Shown here piece by piece: positions 43,419 through 52,634 of a DNA stretch of 64,000 nt. The position numbers were made by a program, and so were the translations under genes. The first letter of the stretch is position 1. The number at the start of each line of letters is the position of its first letter. The stretch is from assembly GCF_900172255.1 (NCBI RefSeq), contig NZ_FWFU01000001.1, positions 372,001-436,000 of the forward strand, written 5' to 3'. The notes beneath the pieces were generated by a model, which saw only the letters and a program-made list of their open reading frames with translations, had not been told where the DNA came from and did not search any database. The stretch is from Roseovarius halotolerans. GTDB taxonomy: Bacteria; Pseudomonadota; Alphaproteobacteria; Rhodobacterales; Rhodobacteraceae.

Positions 43419-44132
43419 ATGAAGCGTTTCATGATCGTCAGTAAGCAGCGTTCAGGAACGAACCATTTCGTTTCGCTGTTACAATCCCATCCGCAGATTG
43501 CCTGCTATGGGGAAGTTTTCCGGGACGGCTACAGGGTCACCGACTTGATTGGCGAGGAATTTGCACACTTCCTTCCCATCGAGGAGCGCACGAGCGAGCC
43601 CAACCGATTTCTGGACGAGCTTGAGAGTTTTGTGGCACCCGAGGCGAGAACGCTGGGCTTCAAGGTCTTCCCCAAGCAGTTCCTGCCCGTGAGCCAGATC
43701 GCCCGCCGCCCTGACATGCAGATCATCCGGCTGGTGCGACCGAACCTGCTGGCGACATATTCCAGCTCGCGGATCGCCGCGATGACGGGGCAAGGCGCGG
43801 TCAGGGTGGGCGAACAGGTGCGCCAAGCGAAACTTGATTTCGACGCCCGCGACTTTGAGCATTTCATGAACGCTCAGGGAAAGTGGGACGACGAGGTGAA
43901 CCGGCAGCTCGAAGTGATCCCGGAAGAGCGTGTGTTCAGAATGGTCTATTCCGAGCTTGGCCAGGAGCCGGTGCTGGAAAAGCTGCTGGCGTTTCTGGGT
44001 GTCGAGCCGATGCCGATGACGTCGGATGCCGTGAAGCGCAATCCGTCGCGCATCGTGGATCGGTTCAACAACCCGGCAGCGGTTATGAAATACCTTGATC
44101 GGCACCAGCGGACGAACTGGGCCGAGGAATGA
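43419..44132 (+). CDS. Stf0/NodH-like sulfotransferase
   Basis: The 237-residue protein opens with MIVSKQRSGTNHFVSLLQSHPQIACYGEVF, the 5'-phosphosulfate loop and following helix of PAPS-dependent sulfotransferases of the NodH/Stf0 class. The segment IIRLVRPNLLATYSSSRIA matches the 3'-phosphate-binding region (RxNxxxxxxS). It would transfer sulfate from PAPS to a sugar hydroxyl of the glycan in the cytoplasm. GAGGA precedes ATG 43419. The next gene follows on the same strand. Confidence 0.87.
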   Translation: MKRFMIVSKQRSGTNHFVSLLQSHPQIACYGEVFRDGYRVTDLIGEEFAHFLPIEERTSEPNRFLDELESFVAPEARTLGFKVFPKQFLPVSQIARRPDMQIIRLVRPNLLATYSSSRIAAMTGQGAVRVGEQVRQAKLDFDARDFEHFMNAQGKWDDEVNRQLEVIPEERVFRMVYSELGQEPVLEKLLAFLGVEPMPMTSDAVKRNPSRIVDRFNNPAAVMKYLDRHQRTNWAEE

Positions 44133-44199
44133 GCGGTCTCTTCGCCTGCTCGCGATGACACGCATTCGCGGCGACGTCCGCACAACGGAGACTCGAGAC

Positions 44200-44817
44200 G
44201 TGAAGCGCAAGGACATCAACAAGAATATCGAGACCATTCTCGAACAATTCGAGATCCGCTCGTTTATGGAAATCGGCCTCGGCCCCAAGCTTCGCCCGTC
44301 GCGGTTGGAAGCGATCGATCGGCTGGGCATCAGTTTTACCGGTCTTGATTTCCAGCCGGTCTGCGACACTCACGCCGCCGAGCGCGACCGCCTCGGCATC
44401 TCCCCAGACCGCATGCGTTACGTGGGGAATACGACCGGCACGTATCTTTACAACCTGATCCGGCTGAAGCGCGAAGGCGCGAAATTCGATTTCATCTATC
44501 TCGACGGTCATCACACGATGTATGTCGATTTCGCCGCCGCAATGGCCTGTATTCCGCTGCTCAACCCGGGGGCTCTTATAGCGTTCGATGACGTGACGTG
44601 GAATCTTGCCGAGAAAGAGGAAAGCCTCAGCAGCAGCGAGTTCTACAGCCGCATTTACGATCTGTCGCTTTACACGCCCGACGAGCGCGCGGAAGCGCAT
44701 GTCGGCGTCATCGCCAACGAGTATTTCCGGGACCTCTTCGGCTTTCGGGAAATACCCGAATTCTCAAGCGCAGGATGGAAGCTCCTGGAAGCGCCAACGT
44801 CGATAAGCCTGACGTAG
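44200..44817 (+). CDS. Class I SAM-dependent methyltransferase (Methyltransf_24 type)
   Basis: GTG 44200 (MKRKDINKNIETILEQF when initiated) has CGGAG eight bases upstream; longer frames from ATG 44095 or 44155 overlap or abut the sulfotransferase gene and lack ribosome sites. The 205-residue product has SFMEIGLGPKLRPS as motif I, FDFIYLDGHHTMYVDFAAAM and NPGALIAFDD. This pattern is common among sugar or small-molecule O-methyltransferases. It probably methylates a glycan sugar. Confidence 0.8.
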   Translation: MKRKDINKNIETILEQFEIRSFMEIGLGPKLRPSRLEAIDRLGISFTGLDFQPVCDTHAAERDRLGISPDRMRYVGNTTGTYLYNLIRLKREGAKFDFIYLDGHHTMYVDFAAAMACIPLLNPGALIAFDDVTWNLAEKEESLSSSEFYSRIYDLSLYTPDERAEAHVGVIANEYFRDLFGFREIPEFSSAGWKLLEAPTSISLT

Positions 44818-44833
44818 CGTTTCAGACCTCTCG

Positions 44834-46378
44834 TCATTTACCTGTGATCTTCTTTCCCAGACGGGAGAGCAGCCCACCCCGATCAGACGGTTCATCAGGC
44901 GCTCCGGGCGGATAAGAAAGAAGTTGATGCGCTTTCGTGTTTTCGGGATCGATGTTCAGAACCCGTCGAGCGGCATGCGTTGCGGCTTCTGTCTGGCCGA
45001 TCTTCGCATTGGTCTGCGCCACAATGAGATGGGTTCTGGCCTTGGCCGCGTTTGTCTGGGAGAGACGCTCGAGCGTGTCGGTGACCGTTTGAGCGGGAAT
45101 GTCACCACGCGCCGCGGCCTTGCCGGCAGCGCGTGCATAGGCTTCGAAATAGGGCAGTTTTGCGGGCAGGCGTTCGCAGGCCAGCTGGTATCGCTCGCTC
45201 GCCTCGGCGAAATTCCCTTGCGCCTCATGGCATCGCCCGCGTAGGTAAAAGCCGTGGCTCGATTTCGGGTCGATCTGTTCCATGCGGTCGATGATGATTT
45301 CGGCGGCGTTCAGAGTACCCCCGTCGATCAAGGCTGGAATGACGTTTCGAGCCATTTCCAGCGCCTTGGGTTCGATTGTCATCTGTTCCAGCGCAAGTGT
45401 GGTGACTTCCTCATACTCACCGGATTCCGCAAGGAGACGTGCGAGCAGGATGGCCAGATCCAGGTCATCTGGTTCCAATGCGCTGGCTTCGCGCGCGAGA
45501 GAGACCGCCTGTTGCAGATCCCCTTTCTGCTGAGCGACACGGGCCAACTCACTCTTGGAATACGCACATGCCGGATCAATGGCCTCCAGTTTCAAGAGAG
45601 AAGGAACGTCATCTTCGGTCGGCTGCGCGCGGAAGAAGCGAATTTTAGCCCGGTAATCGCTGAAACGACTGCCGGATTTCTTATGGATGACCGCAAGCTG
45701 TGTCGGCTTGCCCGAAACAAGCTGATAGGGAAGAAGCATCACGCAGTTGATCTCGTCCCGGAACGCGTTGAATGCGTCGGCTGAAACTGGGTCGCAATCT
45801 GGAAAGTAACCCAGTCGGAGATACTCTGCCAACAGATCGGCCATCGTGTGTGTCGCAGGATTGGCCTGTTCTATTTCCTGCGGCTGTGAAGACAGGTCTT
45901 CGATGATGAAGAAACCATCATCGCGCACGAGCGGAAATAGTTCCTTGAAGGTCAGCATCTGGTGGACGGTTGCGTGCGACCCATCATCGATGATGATGTC
46001 GAACTGCTGGCCCTTCACGTTCAGCTTCTGAAGGTCCTCCTCGCGACCGAGGTCGCCTTGCACAAAGGTGAATCGTTCATTCTGCGCCGTCGAGAAATCG
46101 CTCAGGTCGAAGCCGGTCACATGTGCGTTGGGAAAGTAATCGAGCCACATTTGGACCGAGGGACTCATGCTCTCGGATCTGATCTCGCTGCGCCCGCGGA
46201 AATCCGCGTTCGTGCGCGCAAGGCCCAGCTCAAGAATGTTCAGCTTCTTTTCGCGCCAGTTCGAAAAAAGCGCCTCGTAAACGAATGCATAGCCGTGGAA
46301 CGGCAGGCGCGAAGGGCCTTTATCGCTCCAATAGGTCGTAGCCAGGTCTGCAAGACCTCTCCGGTTTGCATCTGCCAT
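44834..46378 (-). CDS. SAM methyltransferase fused to tetratricopeptide repeats
   Basis: The chosen start is ATG 46378 (MADANRRGLADLATTYWSDKGPS), with GGGGACGGAA just upstream; in-frame ATGs 18 and 35 codons earlier are less supported. The 514-residue protein has an N-terminal methyltransferase (LNILELGLAR, VTGFDLSD, FDIIIDDGSHATVHQMLTFKELFPLV) of the cephalosporin-hydroxylase/rhamnosyl O-methyltransferase type. From about residue 265 come tandem helical pairs resembling TPR (KGDLQQAVSLAREASALEPDDLDLAILLARLL, QGNFAEASERYQLACERLP). The repeats may hold the enzyme to other glycan machinery. Confidence 0.82.
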   Translation of the reverse strand: MADANRRGLADLATTYWSDKGPSRLPFHGYAFVYEALFSNWREKKLNILELGLARTNADFRGRSEIRSESMSPSVQMWLDYFPNAHVTGFDLSDFSTAQNERFTFVQGDLGREEDLQKLNVKGQQFDIIIDDGSHATVHQMLTFKELFPLVRDDGFFIIEDLSSQPQEIEQANPATHTMADLLAEYLRLGYFPDCDPVSADAFNAFRDEINCVMLLPYQLVSGKPTQLAVIHKKSGSRFSDYRAKIRFFRAQPTEDDVPSLLKLEAIDPACAYSKSELARVAQQKGDLQQAVSLAREASALEPDDLDLAILLARLLAESGEYEEVTTLALEQMTIEPKALEMARNVIPALIDGGTLNAAEIIIDRMEQIDPKSSHGFYLRGRCHEAQGNFAEASERYQLACERLPAKLPYFEAYARAAGKAAARGDIPAQTVTDTLERLSQTNAAKARTHLIVAQTNAKIGQTEAATHAARRVLNIDPENTKAHQLLSYPPGAPDEPSDRGGLLSRLGKKITGK

Positions 46379-46617
46379 TTCCGTCCCCGTGCCATTTTTT
46401 GCGCAGCCTCTGTTAGAAAAGAAAGTTCGCATTTCATCAAGAGCTAATGCGCCCTCGCTCTGTGCGACGGGCTTGCAAGGCAAGCAAAGGAGATGAAATT
46501 CTTGCTTGAGCCCGGATGCGACCCCATATCCGCACCCGGTCCCGACAACCGCCTTGCCCGCAGGGCGATAAATCCCTATGCGTCACCCGCGTAGGGAGTC
46601 CGATCCGAAAGGCCTGC

Positions 46618-48390
46618 ATGAAACCGGCGAAACTGACCCCGATGCAAACGATAACGCACCTTCTGCGCGAGGCTCTGCCGTCGCGCTGGAAGCTGCTTGC
46701 GCTGTCCATTTTCTGTATGGTGGGTGTCGCCGGGTTCACCGCCGCGCTGGCCTATTCGACCCGGTTGATCGTGAACGACGTGTTCGTCGCGAGCGATGCC
46801 ACGGCGGCGATCCAGGTCGCGCTGCTGATCCTGGGCGTCACGATCGGCAAGAGCGCGTTCCAATACGCCAACGACGTCATCTCGGTGATTTTCCAGCGCT
46901 CGGTCGCATCGGCCTATCAGAAGATGGTTTTCGAGAAGCTGCTGCACAAGGAAGTGCGCCACTTCATCGGGGAACACGCCTCGGTTCAGATGAACAAGGT
47001 GCGCATCTACGGCGATGCCTGCGCCAATGTCGTGGTCAATGTGTCCAACAAGCTGCTGACCGAGGGCCTTACCGTTCTTGGGCTGTTCACGGTGATGATC
47101 ATCCAGGATCCGCTGATGACCCTGTTCAGCAGCGTCCTGTTTCCGCTGATCTTCCTGCTGGTCTCGAACCTGTCCAACCGGATTCGCGGCATGGCCAACG
47201 CCGAGGCCGAGTTGGAAGGCGGTTTCGTCAAGGTCGGCTCCGAGGCCTTTGCCGGCATCAAGACCGTGAAAACCTATGGTTTGCAGGACAAGACGATCAG
47301 GCGATTCAACGGCGCCGTGGACAAGCTGGAAAACCGTATCTTCAAGATTGCCAAGATCACCAAGGCCACCGTCCCGCTGATGGAACTGCTGGGCGGCGTC
47401 GTGATCGCGCTCTTTGTGGTCTATGCCGCTTGGCAGACCATTACCCACGGCAAGACACCCGGCGAATTCACCGCCTTCATCATTGCCTTCATCATGGCCT
47501 ACCAGCCCGCCGAGCGGCTGTCGAATGTCTGGGTCGAGATCCAGAAGAGCGTGATCCAGTCGCAGAAGATGATGGAGATGATCTCGGAGCCGCCCGAGAA
47601 GAGGGAATATGGCGATGTCGAACTTGACGATGCCGCGCCGGGCGTCGTGTTCGAGGATGTGAGCTTTGAGTACAAGAAGCGCACCCCGGCCCTGTGCAAT
47701 GTCAGTTTCGAGATCGAACCCGGCGAGCGGGTCGCCATCGTCGGGCGGTCCGGCGCGGGCAAGACCACGCTGATCGACCTCGTCATGCGCTTTTACGACC
47801 CGACTGTAGGTGTCGTGCGTCTGGGGGGGCACAACCTTCACGATGTCGCCGAGAAATCTCTGCGCGATTACATCGCGCTGATCAGTCAGGATGTGTTCCT
47901 GTTTGAGGGCACGATCCGGGACAATATCCGCGACGGGCGCCCTTCGGCCTCGGATGAGGAGGTGGAGCGCGCTGCCCATATCGCGGCCCTGACCGAAATG
48001 ATCGAGACCGCTGATAAAGGTCTGGACACCGAGGTCGGCCCGAACGGCGTGTCGCTCTCGGGCGGACAGAAGCAACGGGTCGGTATCGCGCGCGCGCTGA
48101 TCCGGGATGCCAAGCTCTTCATCTTCGACGAGGCGACCTCGGCGCTTGATGGGGAGAATGAACGCAAGATCATGGAGAACCTCCTCAAGGACATGCCGGG
48201 CCGCACGATCCTGTTCGTGACCCACCGCGCATCGACCCTGCAATATGTGGATCGCACGATCCTGCTGGATGGCGGTCATCTGGCGGGCTTCGACACGCCC
48301 GACAATCTGGCGGCGAACAGCGCGTATTACCGTGATCTGTTTCATCTCGACCGCCCAGAGCGGGCCGCCGCAACCCAGGAGCGCGAATGA
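46618..48390 (+). CDS. ABC exporter, fused membrane and ATPase domains (MsbA/HlyB type)
   Basis: ATG 46618 (MKPAKLTPMQTITHLLREAL) follows AAAGG and gives 590 residues. The N-terminal 320 residues are a six-helix type I exporter domain. The ATPase has Walker A GRSGAGKTT, Q-loop ISQDVFLF, signature SLSGGQKQRVGIARAL, Walker B LFIFDEATSALD and H-switch VTHRAST. As a homodimer in the inner membrane it would flip a lipid-linked glycan or other product. The position among glycan genes, with an LptE-like lipoprotein nearby, supports glycan or glycolipid export. Confidence 0.92.
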   Translation: MKPAKLTPMQTITHLLREALPSRWKLLALSIFCMVGVAGFTAALAYSTRLIVNDVFVASDATAAIQVALLILGVTIGKSAFQYANDVISVIFQRSVASAYQKMVFEKLLHKEVRHFIGEHASVQMNKVRIYGDACANVVVNVSNKLLTEGLTVLGLFTVMIIQDPLMTLFSSVLFPLIFLLVSNLSNRIRGMANAEAELEGGFVKVGSEAFAGIKTVKTYGLQDKTIRRFNGAVDKLENRIFKIAKITKATVPLMELLGGVVIALFVVYAAWQTITHGKTPGEFTAFIIAFIMAYQPAERLSNVWVEIQKSVIQSQKMMEMISEPPEKREYGDVELDDAAPGVVFEDVSFEYKKRTPALCNVSFEIEPGERVAIVGRSGAGKTTLIDLVMRFYDPTVGVVRLGGHNLHDVAEKSLRDYIALISQDVFLFEGTIRDNIRDGRPSASDEEVERAAHIAALTEMIETADKGLDTEVGPNGVSLSGGQKQRVGIARALIRDAKLFIFDEATSALDGENERKIMENLLKDMPGRTILFVTHRASTLQYVDRTILLDGGHLAGFDTPDNLAANSAYYRDLFHLDRPERAAATQERE

Positions 48391-48515
48391 GAGTTGCCGC
48401 GCAATCGGGTATCTGACAAGAACATAGCTGGCACCACGGGCTCGCGTCGGGCTTAGAAACACTGATACCTCACGATCACCGTGCGGATAGGCAATCAAGA
48501 AGCAACAAGTCGACC

Positions 48516-50261
48516 ATGGATCAAATCAAGAAACTGAAGCGTCAGAGGAATTGGCTGCTGCTGGCCGCGTTCCCGATTCTGCCGTTCACCTTGGCACGCA
48601 TGCTGATCCTGCGCCGACGCAAACGGCGGGTCGAACAGGCCGCGCTGGAGGCTTTCGCTCGCTATCACGGGCGCGCCCCCGCGACGATCACGAAATGGCT
48701 CGAGAACTTTCGGCAGGACCTGGTGAGCGGGCTCACATCGGGTGCCCTGCACGACATGGCCGACGCGGCCCGAAAGATCGAGCCCCTGATCCCGCCTTAC
48801 AGCCCGTCCCTTCCGATGCTCGTTCATCCGTTCACCGGGTCGGTTCTTCTCAACATGATGAACGGGATTCTGGACCTTCAGGAAAGCATCGGCCGGCGGC
48901 GTTTCGACACGGTGGTGGTGAGCAGCGACGTGGCCGATCCCGCCGAGGTCCAGGCCCTGATCGACAAGGTCGGGGCGCAGGGCGAGACGATCCTGGTGAT
49001 AGATACCTCGCGCGAGCGGGCGCTGGCGCTGAAGGGCGAGTCGCTGCGGATATTCGCAGTTTCTCCGCATATGGCGCGGCTGACCGACGCCGAGGCCCAA
49101 CGCGTGCTGTTCGAGTTCATCCGCTCGGTGCATCCGGGCCGTGTGATCCTTGCCGACAGCGAAATGATCTGGGGCGTCATGGCCCTCTATGGCAGGGCCC
49201 TCGTGGCATCGTGCGAGGTGAGCGCATTTTTTTCCGCCCATCCCGGCAACAGCTTCACCCAACGACAATTCTATCGGTTCTTCGAAGTGCTTGCCGCGAT
49301 CCATGTTCTCGATGCAGCCGCGCGGGATCAGTTGATCGCTTGGTTCAGCCTGAGTCCGGATTGCGCGAAACGCATTGTCCGGCTCGATGATTCAACCGCA
49401 ATCGCCGCGCCAAGCTCAGCCGAGACCCCGCCAGACGTCGGCGGGACGGATGACGCACCCTGTACGGAGGCGCCCGAGGTCGATATTTCGCTGATCTTGA
49501 CGGTGCATAATGAAACGGTGGTGACGGGCGTCACCATGATCGCGGCGAACGCCTCGGTAAAAGCGGCGGAACGCGCGGGATATTCGGTCGAAAAGATCAT
49601 TGTTCTGGATGCGGCCACCCCGCGCACGCGCGCCTGTCTTTCAAACCCGGCCTATTCGGACTGGCAGCTGATCGACCTGAGCGAGCGGGATCTGGGCCGT
49701 GCCCGCAACCGTGTCGTGCGGATGGCGCGCGGGTCTTATGTTGCGTTTCTCGACGCCGACGACCTGTTCAGCGAGAACTGGCTGGCGCAGGGCGCGGCGG
49801 TTCTGGATGCTGGCGCGGCAGCGGGCGAACGGGTCATCGCGCATCCCGCGATCAACTGGATATTCGATGCCGATCAGGCGCTAATGGCAGTCACGCCGCA
49901 GGAAAGCCCGATTTTCTCGCCCGTTTTCTTCTATTTCGAGAATTACTACGACAGCCTTTGCATGGCTCCGCGACAGGCCCACCTGGATATCCCGTATGTC
50001 TCGCGCGATATCCCCAACGGCCTCTCCTATCAGGATTCCCAGTTCGCGATCGAAACGCTGGCCGCTGGCTGGTTGCACCGGACGGCCAAGGATACGATCA
50101 TCTTCAAGCGTCGCCGTGACACATCGCTGGTGACCGAAAGCCAGAACCGAAAATCCGTTATCCGGCAGATCGACCCCCTGGCAATCGAGAATATCCCCGA
50201 TCTGATCGCGGCAGGGCCGCATGGCAGCGCACAGACCGAAAGTCCTGCCTCGCGCCCCTGA
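48516..50261 (+). CDS. GT2 glycosyltransferase with N-terminal accessory domain
   Basis: The 581-residue protein has a basic, partly hydrophobic N-terminus (RQRNWLLLAAFPILPFTLARMLILRRRKRR) that may anchor it to the membrane, an unrecognised region up to residue 310, and a GT-A domain from about 325 (DISLILTVHNETVVTGVTMI...ARGSYVAFLDADDLFSENW) with the DAD metal motif. It follows the exporter gene by 125 bases on the same strand. It likely acts in glycan assembly at the inner membrane. Confidence 0.85.
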   Translation: MDQIKKLKRQRNWLLLAAFPILPFTLARMLILRRRKRRVEQAALEAFARYHGRAPATITKWLENFRQDLVSGLTSGALHDMADAARKIEPLIPPYSPSLPMLVHPFTGSVLLNMMNGILDLQESIGRRRFDTVVVSSDVADPAEVQALIDKVGAQGETILVIDTSRERALALKGESLRIFAVSPHMARLTDAEAQRVLFEFIRSVHPGRVILADSEMIWGVMALYGRALVASCEVSAFFSAHPGNSFTQRQFYRFFEVLAAIHVLDAAARDQLIAWFSLSPDCAKRIVRLDDSTAIAAPSSAETPPDVGGTDDAPCTEAPEVDISLILTVHNETVVTGVTMIAANASVKAAERAGYSVEKIIVLDAATPRTRACLSNPAYSDWQLIDLSERDLGRARNRVVRMARGSYVAFLDADDLFSENWLAQGAAVLDAGAAAGERVIAHPAINWIFDADQALMAVTPQESPIFSPVFFYFENYYDSLCMAPRQAHLDIPYVSRDIPNGLSYQDSQFAIETLAAGWLHRTAKDTIIFKRRRDTSLVTESQNRKSVIRQIDPLAIENIPDLIAAGPHGSAQTESPASRP

Positions 50262-50315
50262 CGGAATGCAGCGTGCCGACTGTCGCCAGCGCGCCACGGC
50301 AGGGCAGTGGCGGGA

Positions 50316-50819
50316 TTACTCGGAACGCGGTGCGATCCTGGCGCTCTTGATCGTCATGCGCGTCACGAACTGGTCGGCGAGGATCTGCATCAGACGTTCC
50401 TCGGCGTCGAGCTTCTGGGGAATCCGCAGATCGCCCTCGTCGGTGTAGCTGGTGAAGGTTTCGATCTCGTCGGTCAAGACCCGCTTGCCGCTGCTCAAAT
50501 CCACGACGTGATACCGCACGTCGCCATGAAGCTGCCGTCGGGGAACGCCGCGCACGGGCACGCCCCGGTCGCGGGCGCGGACGCGATATCTGACCTCATA
50601 GAGCGGATCCGCCGATTGGGGGATGCGCGCTTCGACGGCTTTCAGAAACCTGTATTCGTTGCGATCGCGCGGGTTTTCGAGCCGGATCCGCTCCAGCACG
50701 GCGCGGGCCTCGGATTTTTCACCATAGGCGGGTGTAAAGCCGCAGGATACCAACAGCATGCACATGGCCATCGCGACAAATGGCAACAGGGCTTTGTTCA
50801 GAGCAGGTCTCGCGGTCAT
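50316..50819 (-). CDS. LptE-like outer-membrane lipoprotein
   Basis: ATG 50819 (MTARPALNKALLPFVAMAMCMLLVSCGFTPAYG) gives 167 residues with a lipobox VSC-G, and the GFTPAYG motif right after the lipidated Cys that is typical of LptE (LPS-assembly lipoprotein). The rest (YEVRYRVRARDRG, RYHVVDLSSGKRVLTDEIETFTSYTD) fits the LptE alpha/beta fold. In most proteobacteria lptE sits between leuS and holA; here it stands beside glycan export genes, so it may be a second copy devoted to this glycan. The start has a weak ribosome site. Confidence 0.7.
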   Translation of the reverse strand: MTARPALNKALLPFVAMAMCMLLVSCGFTPAYGEKSEARAVLERIRLENPRDRNEYRFLKAVEARIPQSADPLYEVRYRVRARDRGVPVRGVPRRQLHGDVRYHVVDLSSGKRVLTDEIETFTSYTDEGDLRIPQKLDAEERLMQILADQFVTRMTIKSARIAPRSE

Positions 50820-51002
50820 GACAAGGGCCAGTCTTGGAAGAAAACGCCTGATTTGTCTTGCAGATTGATGACCCGATGTAAACTGCCTCCTGCGGGAGGT
50901 CCGCCCGCGTATCCATCGGCGGCACAACCCGAACGAGGGGATGGCGCGCAAATCCGGCCTTCTGACTTTTGCGTGCAGGAGGTCGGATGGAAGGCCGCGA
51001 GA

Positions 51003-51719
51003 CTAGTTGCCGCGCTTAAGGGCCGCGCCTTCGTCGAAAGAGGACAACGCAGCTTTCGCGGCCATGCGGACATGCTCGGTGGCAAGCCGGTGCGCTGCCT
51101 CGGGGTCGCGCTTGCGCAGCGCCTCGAGCAGTGCCTCGAGTTCAAGCAGGCTTTGCTGCCAGCGGTTCTCGCGGGACAGGGAGCGGCCCCGCAGAAGCAT
51201 CGTGCGTGAATTGATCATGTGCAATGCGAGGCCGATGGCCTCGTTGCCGCCGCCCTCGACGAGTCGGGTGTAAAAGATGTTCTTGGCTTCGAGGCGATCC
51301 ACGACCTTGCCGGATTCATAGGCTCTGCGCACATCCTCAAAGGCGGCCTCGATCTGATTCATATGCTCGTCGGTGGCGTATTCGGCAAAGCGACGTGCCG
51401 CCAGGGCCTCGAGAACCTCGCGCACTTCGTAGGTTCCGGCCGCCTGCTCGACGGTCATCTTCGCGACGATGGGGCCTTTGTGTGGAATGACCTGGACAAG
51501 CCCCTCGCTTTCAAGCTGGCGCAGGGCCTCGCGCACCAGTGTCCGGCTGACGCCCGTCAACTCGCAGAGCTCTTTTTCCGGCATCCGTGTCCCGGCCTCG
51601 TAATGGCCGGCAGCGATCGCGTTGCGTATCGCTTCGGTCACCTGATGGCGCAAGGTACTCGCTTCGCGCGCGACCCGGAAGTCTTGCCGCGTTTCCCGCT
51701 TAGCCGCCGCTTCTGACAT
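51003..51719 (-). CDS. GntR-family regulator (FCD subfamily) of the catabolic island
   Basis: ATG 51719 (MSEAAAKRETRQDFRV) has GGAG seven bases upstream and gives 238 residues; an ATG seven codons earlier is less likely. Residues 30-90 form the GntR winged helix (TEAIRNAIAAGHYEAGTRMPEKELCELTGVSRTLVREALRQLESEGLV). The C-terminal 130 residues are a helical FCD effector domain. It is divergent to the SDR gene, with a near-palindrome in the 148-base gap. It probably represses the island and is released by a pathway carboxylate. Confidence 0.92.
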   Translation of the reverse strand: MSEAAAKRETRQDFRVAREASTLRHQVTEAIRNAIAAGHYEAGTRMPEKELCELTGVSRTLVREALRQLESEGLVQVIPHKGPIVAKMTVEQAAGTYEVREVLEALAARRFAEYATDEHMNQIEAAFEDVRRAYESGKVVDRLEAKNIFYTRLVEGGGNEAIGLALHMINSRTMLLRGRSLSRENRWQQSLLELEALLEALRKRDPEAAHRLATEHVRMAAKAALSSFDEGAALKRGN

Positions 51720-51801
51720 ATTTAACTCCAAGCACATCAAGGGGTGAAGAGGACATATAGCAATTTTAACCGAAGCGAAAAAGCATTGCCAGACATTTAG
51801 G

Positions 51802-51819
51802 ATTGTATGATCGTATAAT
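51802..51819. promoter_or_regulatory. Candidate GntR operator
   Basis: ATTGTATGA-TCGTATAAT is an 18-bp imperfect dyad matching at 7 of 9 positions per half. It lies about 50 bases upstream of the SDR start and 80 bases from the GntR start, in an AT-rich patch. The half-site ATTGTATGA recurs at 63036-63044 in front of the TRAP genes. Size and symmetry fit FCD-type regulators. Confidence 0.6.
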
Positions 51820-51867
51820 TTTGTTATGAATCACCTGACTGAAAGATCGAGCTTTGGGGGAGGAAAG

Positions 51868-52614
51868 ATGCGACTGGAAGGAAAAACGGCATTCGTGACC
51901 GGAGGCGCCGGGGGCATCGGGCTGGCGATAGCGTGCGAATTCGCCATGGCAGGCGCGAAAGTGGCGATTGCCGATATCGATAAGGCCCTTCTGGACAAGG
52001 CCGTCGCGGATCATCCTGATCTGGGGCTTGTCGCTGTGGAGTGTGACGTATCGGACCGCGAGGCGGTTTTCGCGGGGGTCAATGCCTTCGCCAAGGCGCA
52101 TGGCGGGGTCGACATCCTGGTCAACAACGCGGTCTTCTTTCACTACGAGCCACTTGAAGGGTTCGACCCTGACGTTGCGTCAAAGATGATCGACGTGGGC
52201 TACAAGGGGGCGATCTGGGCCAGCCAGGCCTGCATTCCGCATATGCGCAAGGCCGGGGGCGGGTCGATTCTGAACCTGTCTTCGGTGACGGTGACGCAGG
52301 CTTTTATGAACACCGCTGTTTATACATCGATCAAAGGTGCCATCGACGCGCTGACGCGACAGCAGGCGGCCGAGCTTGGCGGCCACGGCATCCGCGTGAA
52401 CGCGCTGGCACCGGGCACCGTCGCGACGCCCGGCACTGCCAAGGTGATCGACGAGGACGGCTGGCGCTCGCGCGCCTCAAAGACACTGATTGGCGAACTT
52501 CCAACCGCGCAGGACATCGCCAAGGCCGGCTTGTTCCTTGTCTCGGATGATGCGCGCTGCATCACCGGAGTGACGCTGAAAGTCGACAGCGGGATGACAA
52601 TCAAGGGCCCGTGA
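51868..52614 (+). CDS. Short-chain dehydrogenase/reductase
   Basis: ATG 51868 (MRLEGKTAFVTGGAGGIGLAIA) follows GGGGGAGGAAAG and gives 248 residues. It has the classical SDR dinucleotide motif TGGAGGIG, NNA (DILVNNAVFF), the catalytic Ser (LNLSSV), YTSIK and PGTVATPGT. It reduces or oxidises a hydroxyl/keto group with NAD(P). First gene of the plus-strand catabolic set; the next gene follows after 20 bases. Confidence 0.93.
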   Translation: MRLEGKTAFVTGGAGGIGLAIACEFAMAGAKVAIADIDKALLDKAVADHPDLGLVAVECDVSDREAVFAGVNAFAKAHGGVDILVNNAVFFHYEPLEGFDPDVASKMIDVGYKGAIWASQACIPHMRKAGGGSILNLSSVTVTQAFMNTAVYTSIKGAIDALTRQQAAELGGHGIRVNALAPGTVATPGTAKVIDEDGWRSRASKTLIGELPTAQDIAKAGLFLVSDDARCITGVTLKVDSGMTIKGP

Positions 52615-52634
52615 GGGTCAGGAGGACTGAAGAC

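Noticed and set aside
46576..48498. Open frame of about 640 codons opposite the ABC exporter
   Set aside because: Antisense shadow with His/Arg/Asp-rich composition; the exporter motifs are on the plus strand.
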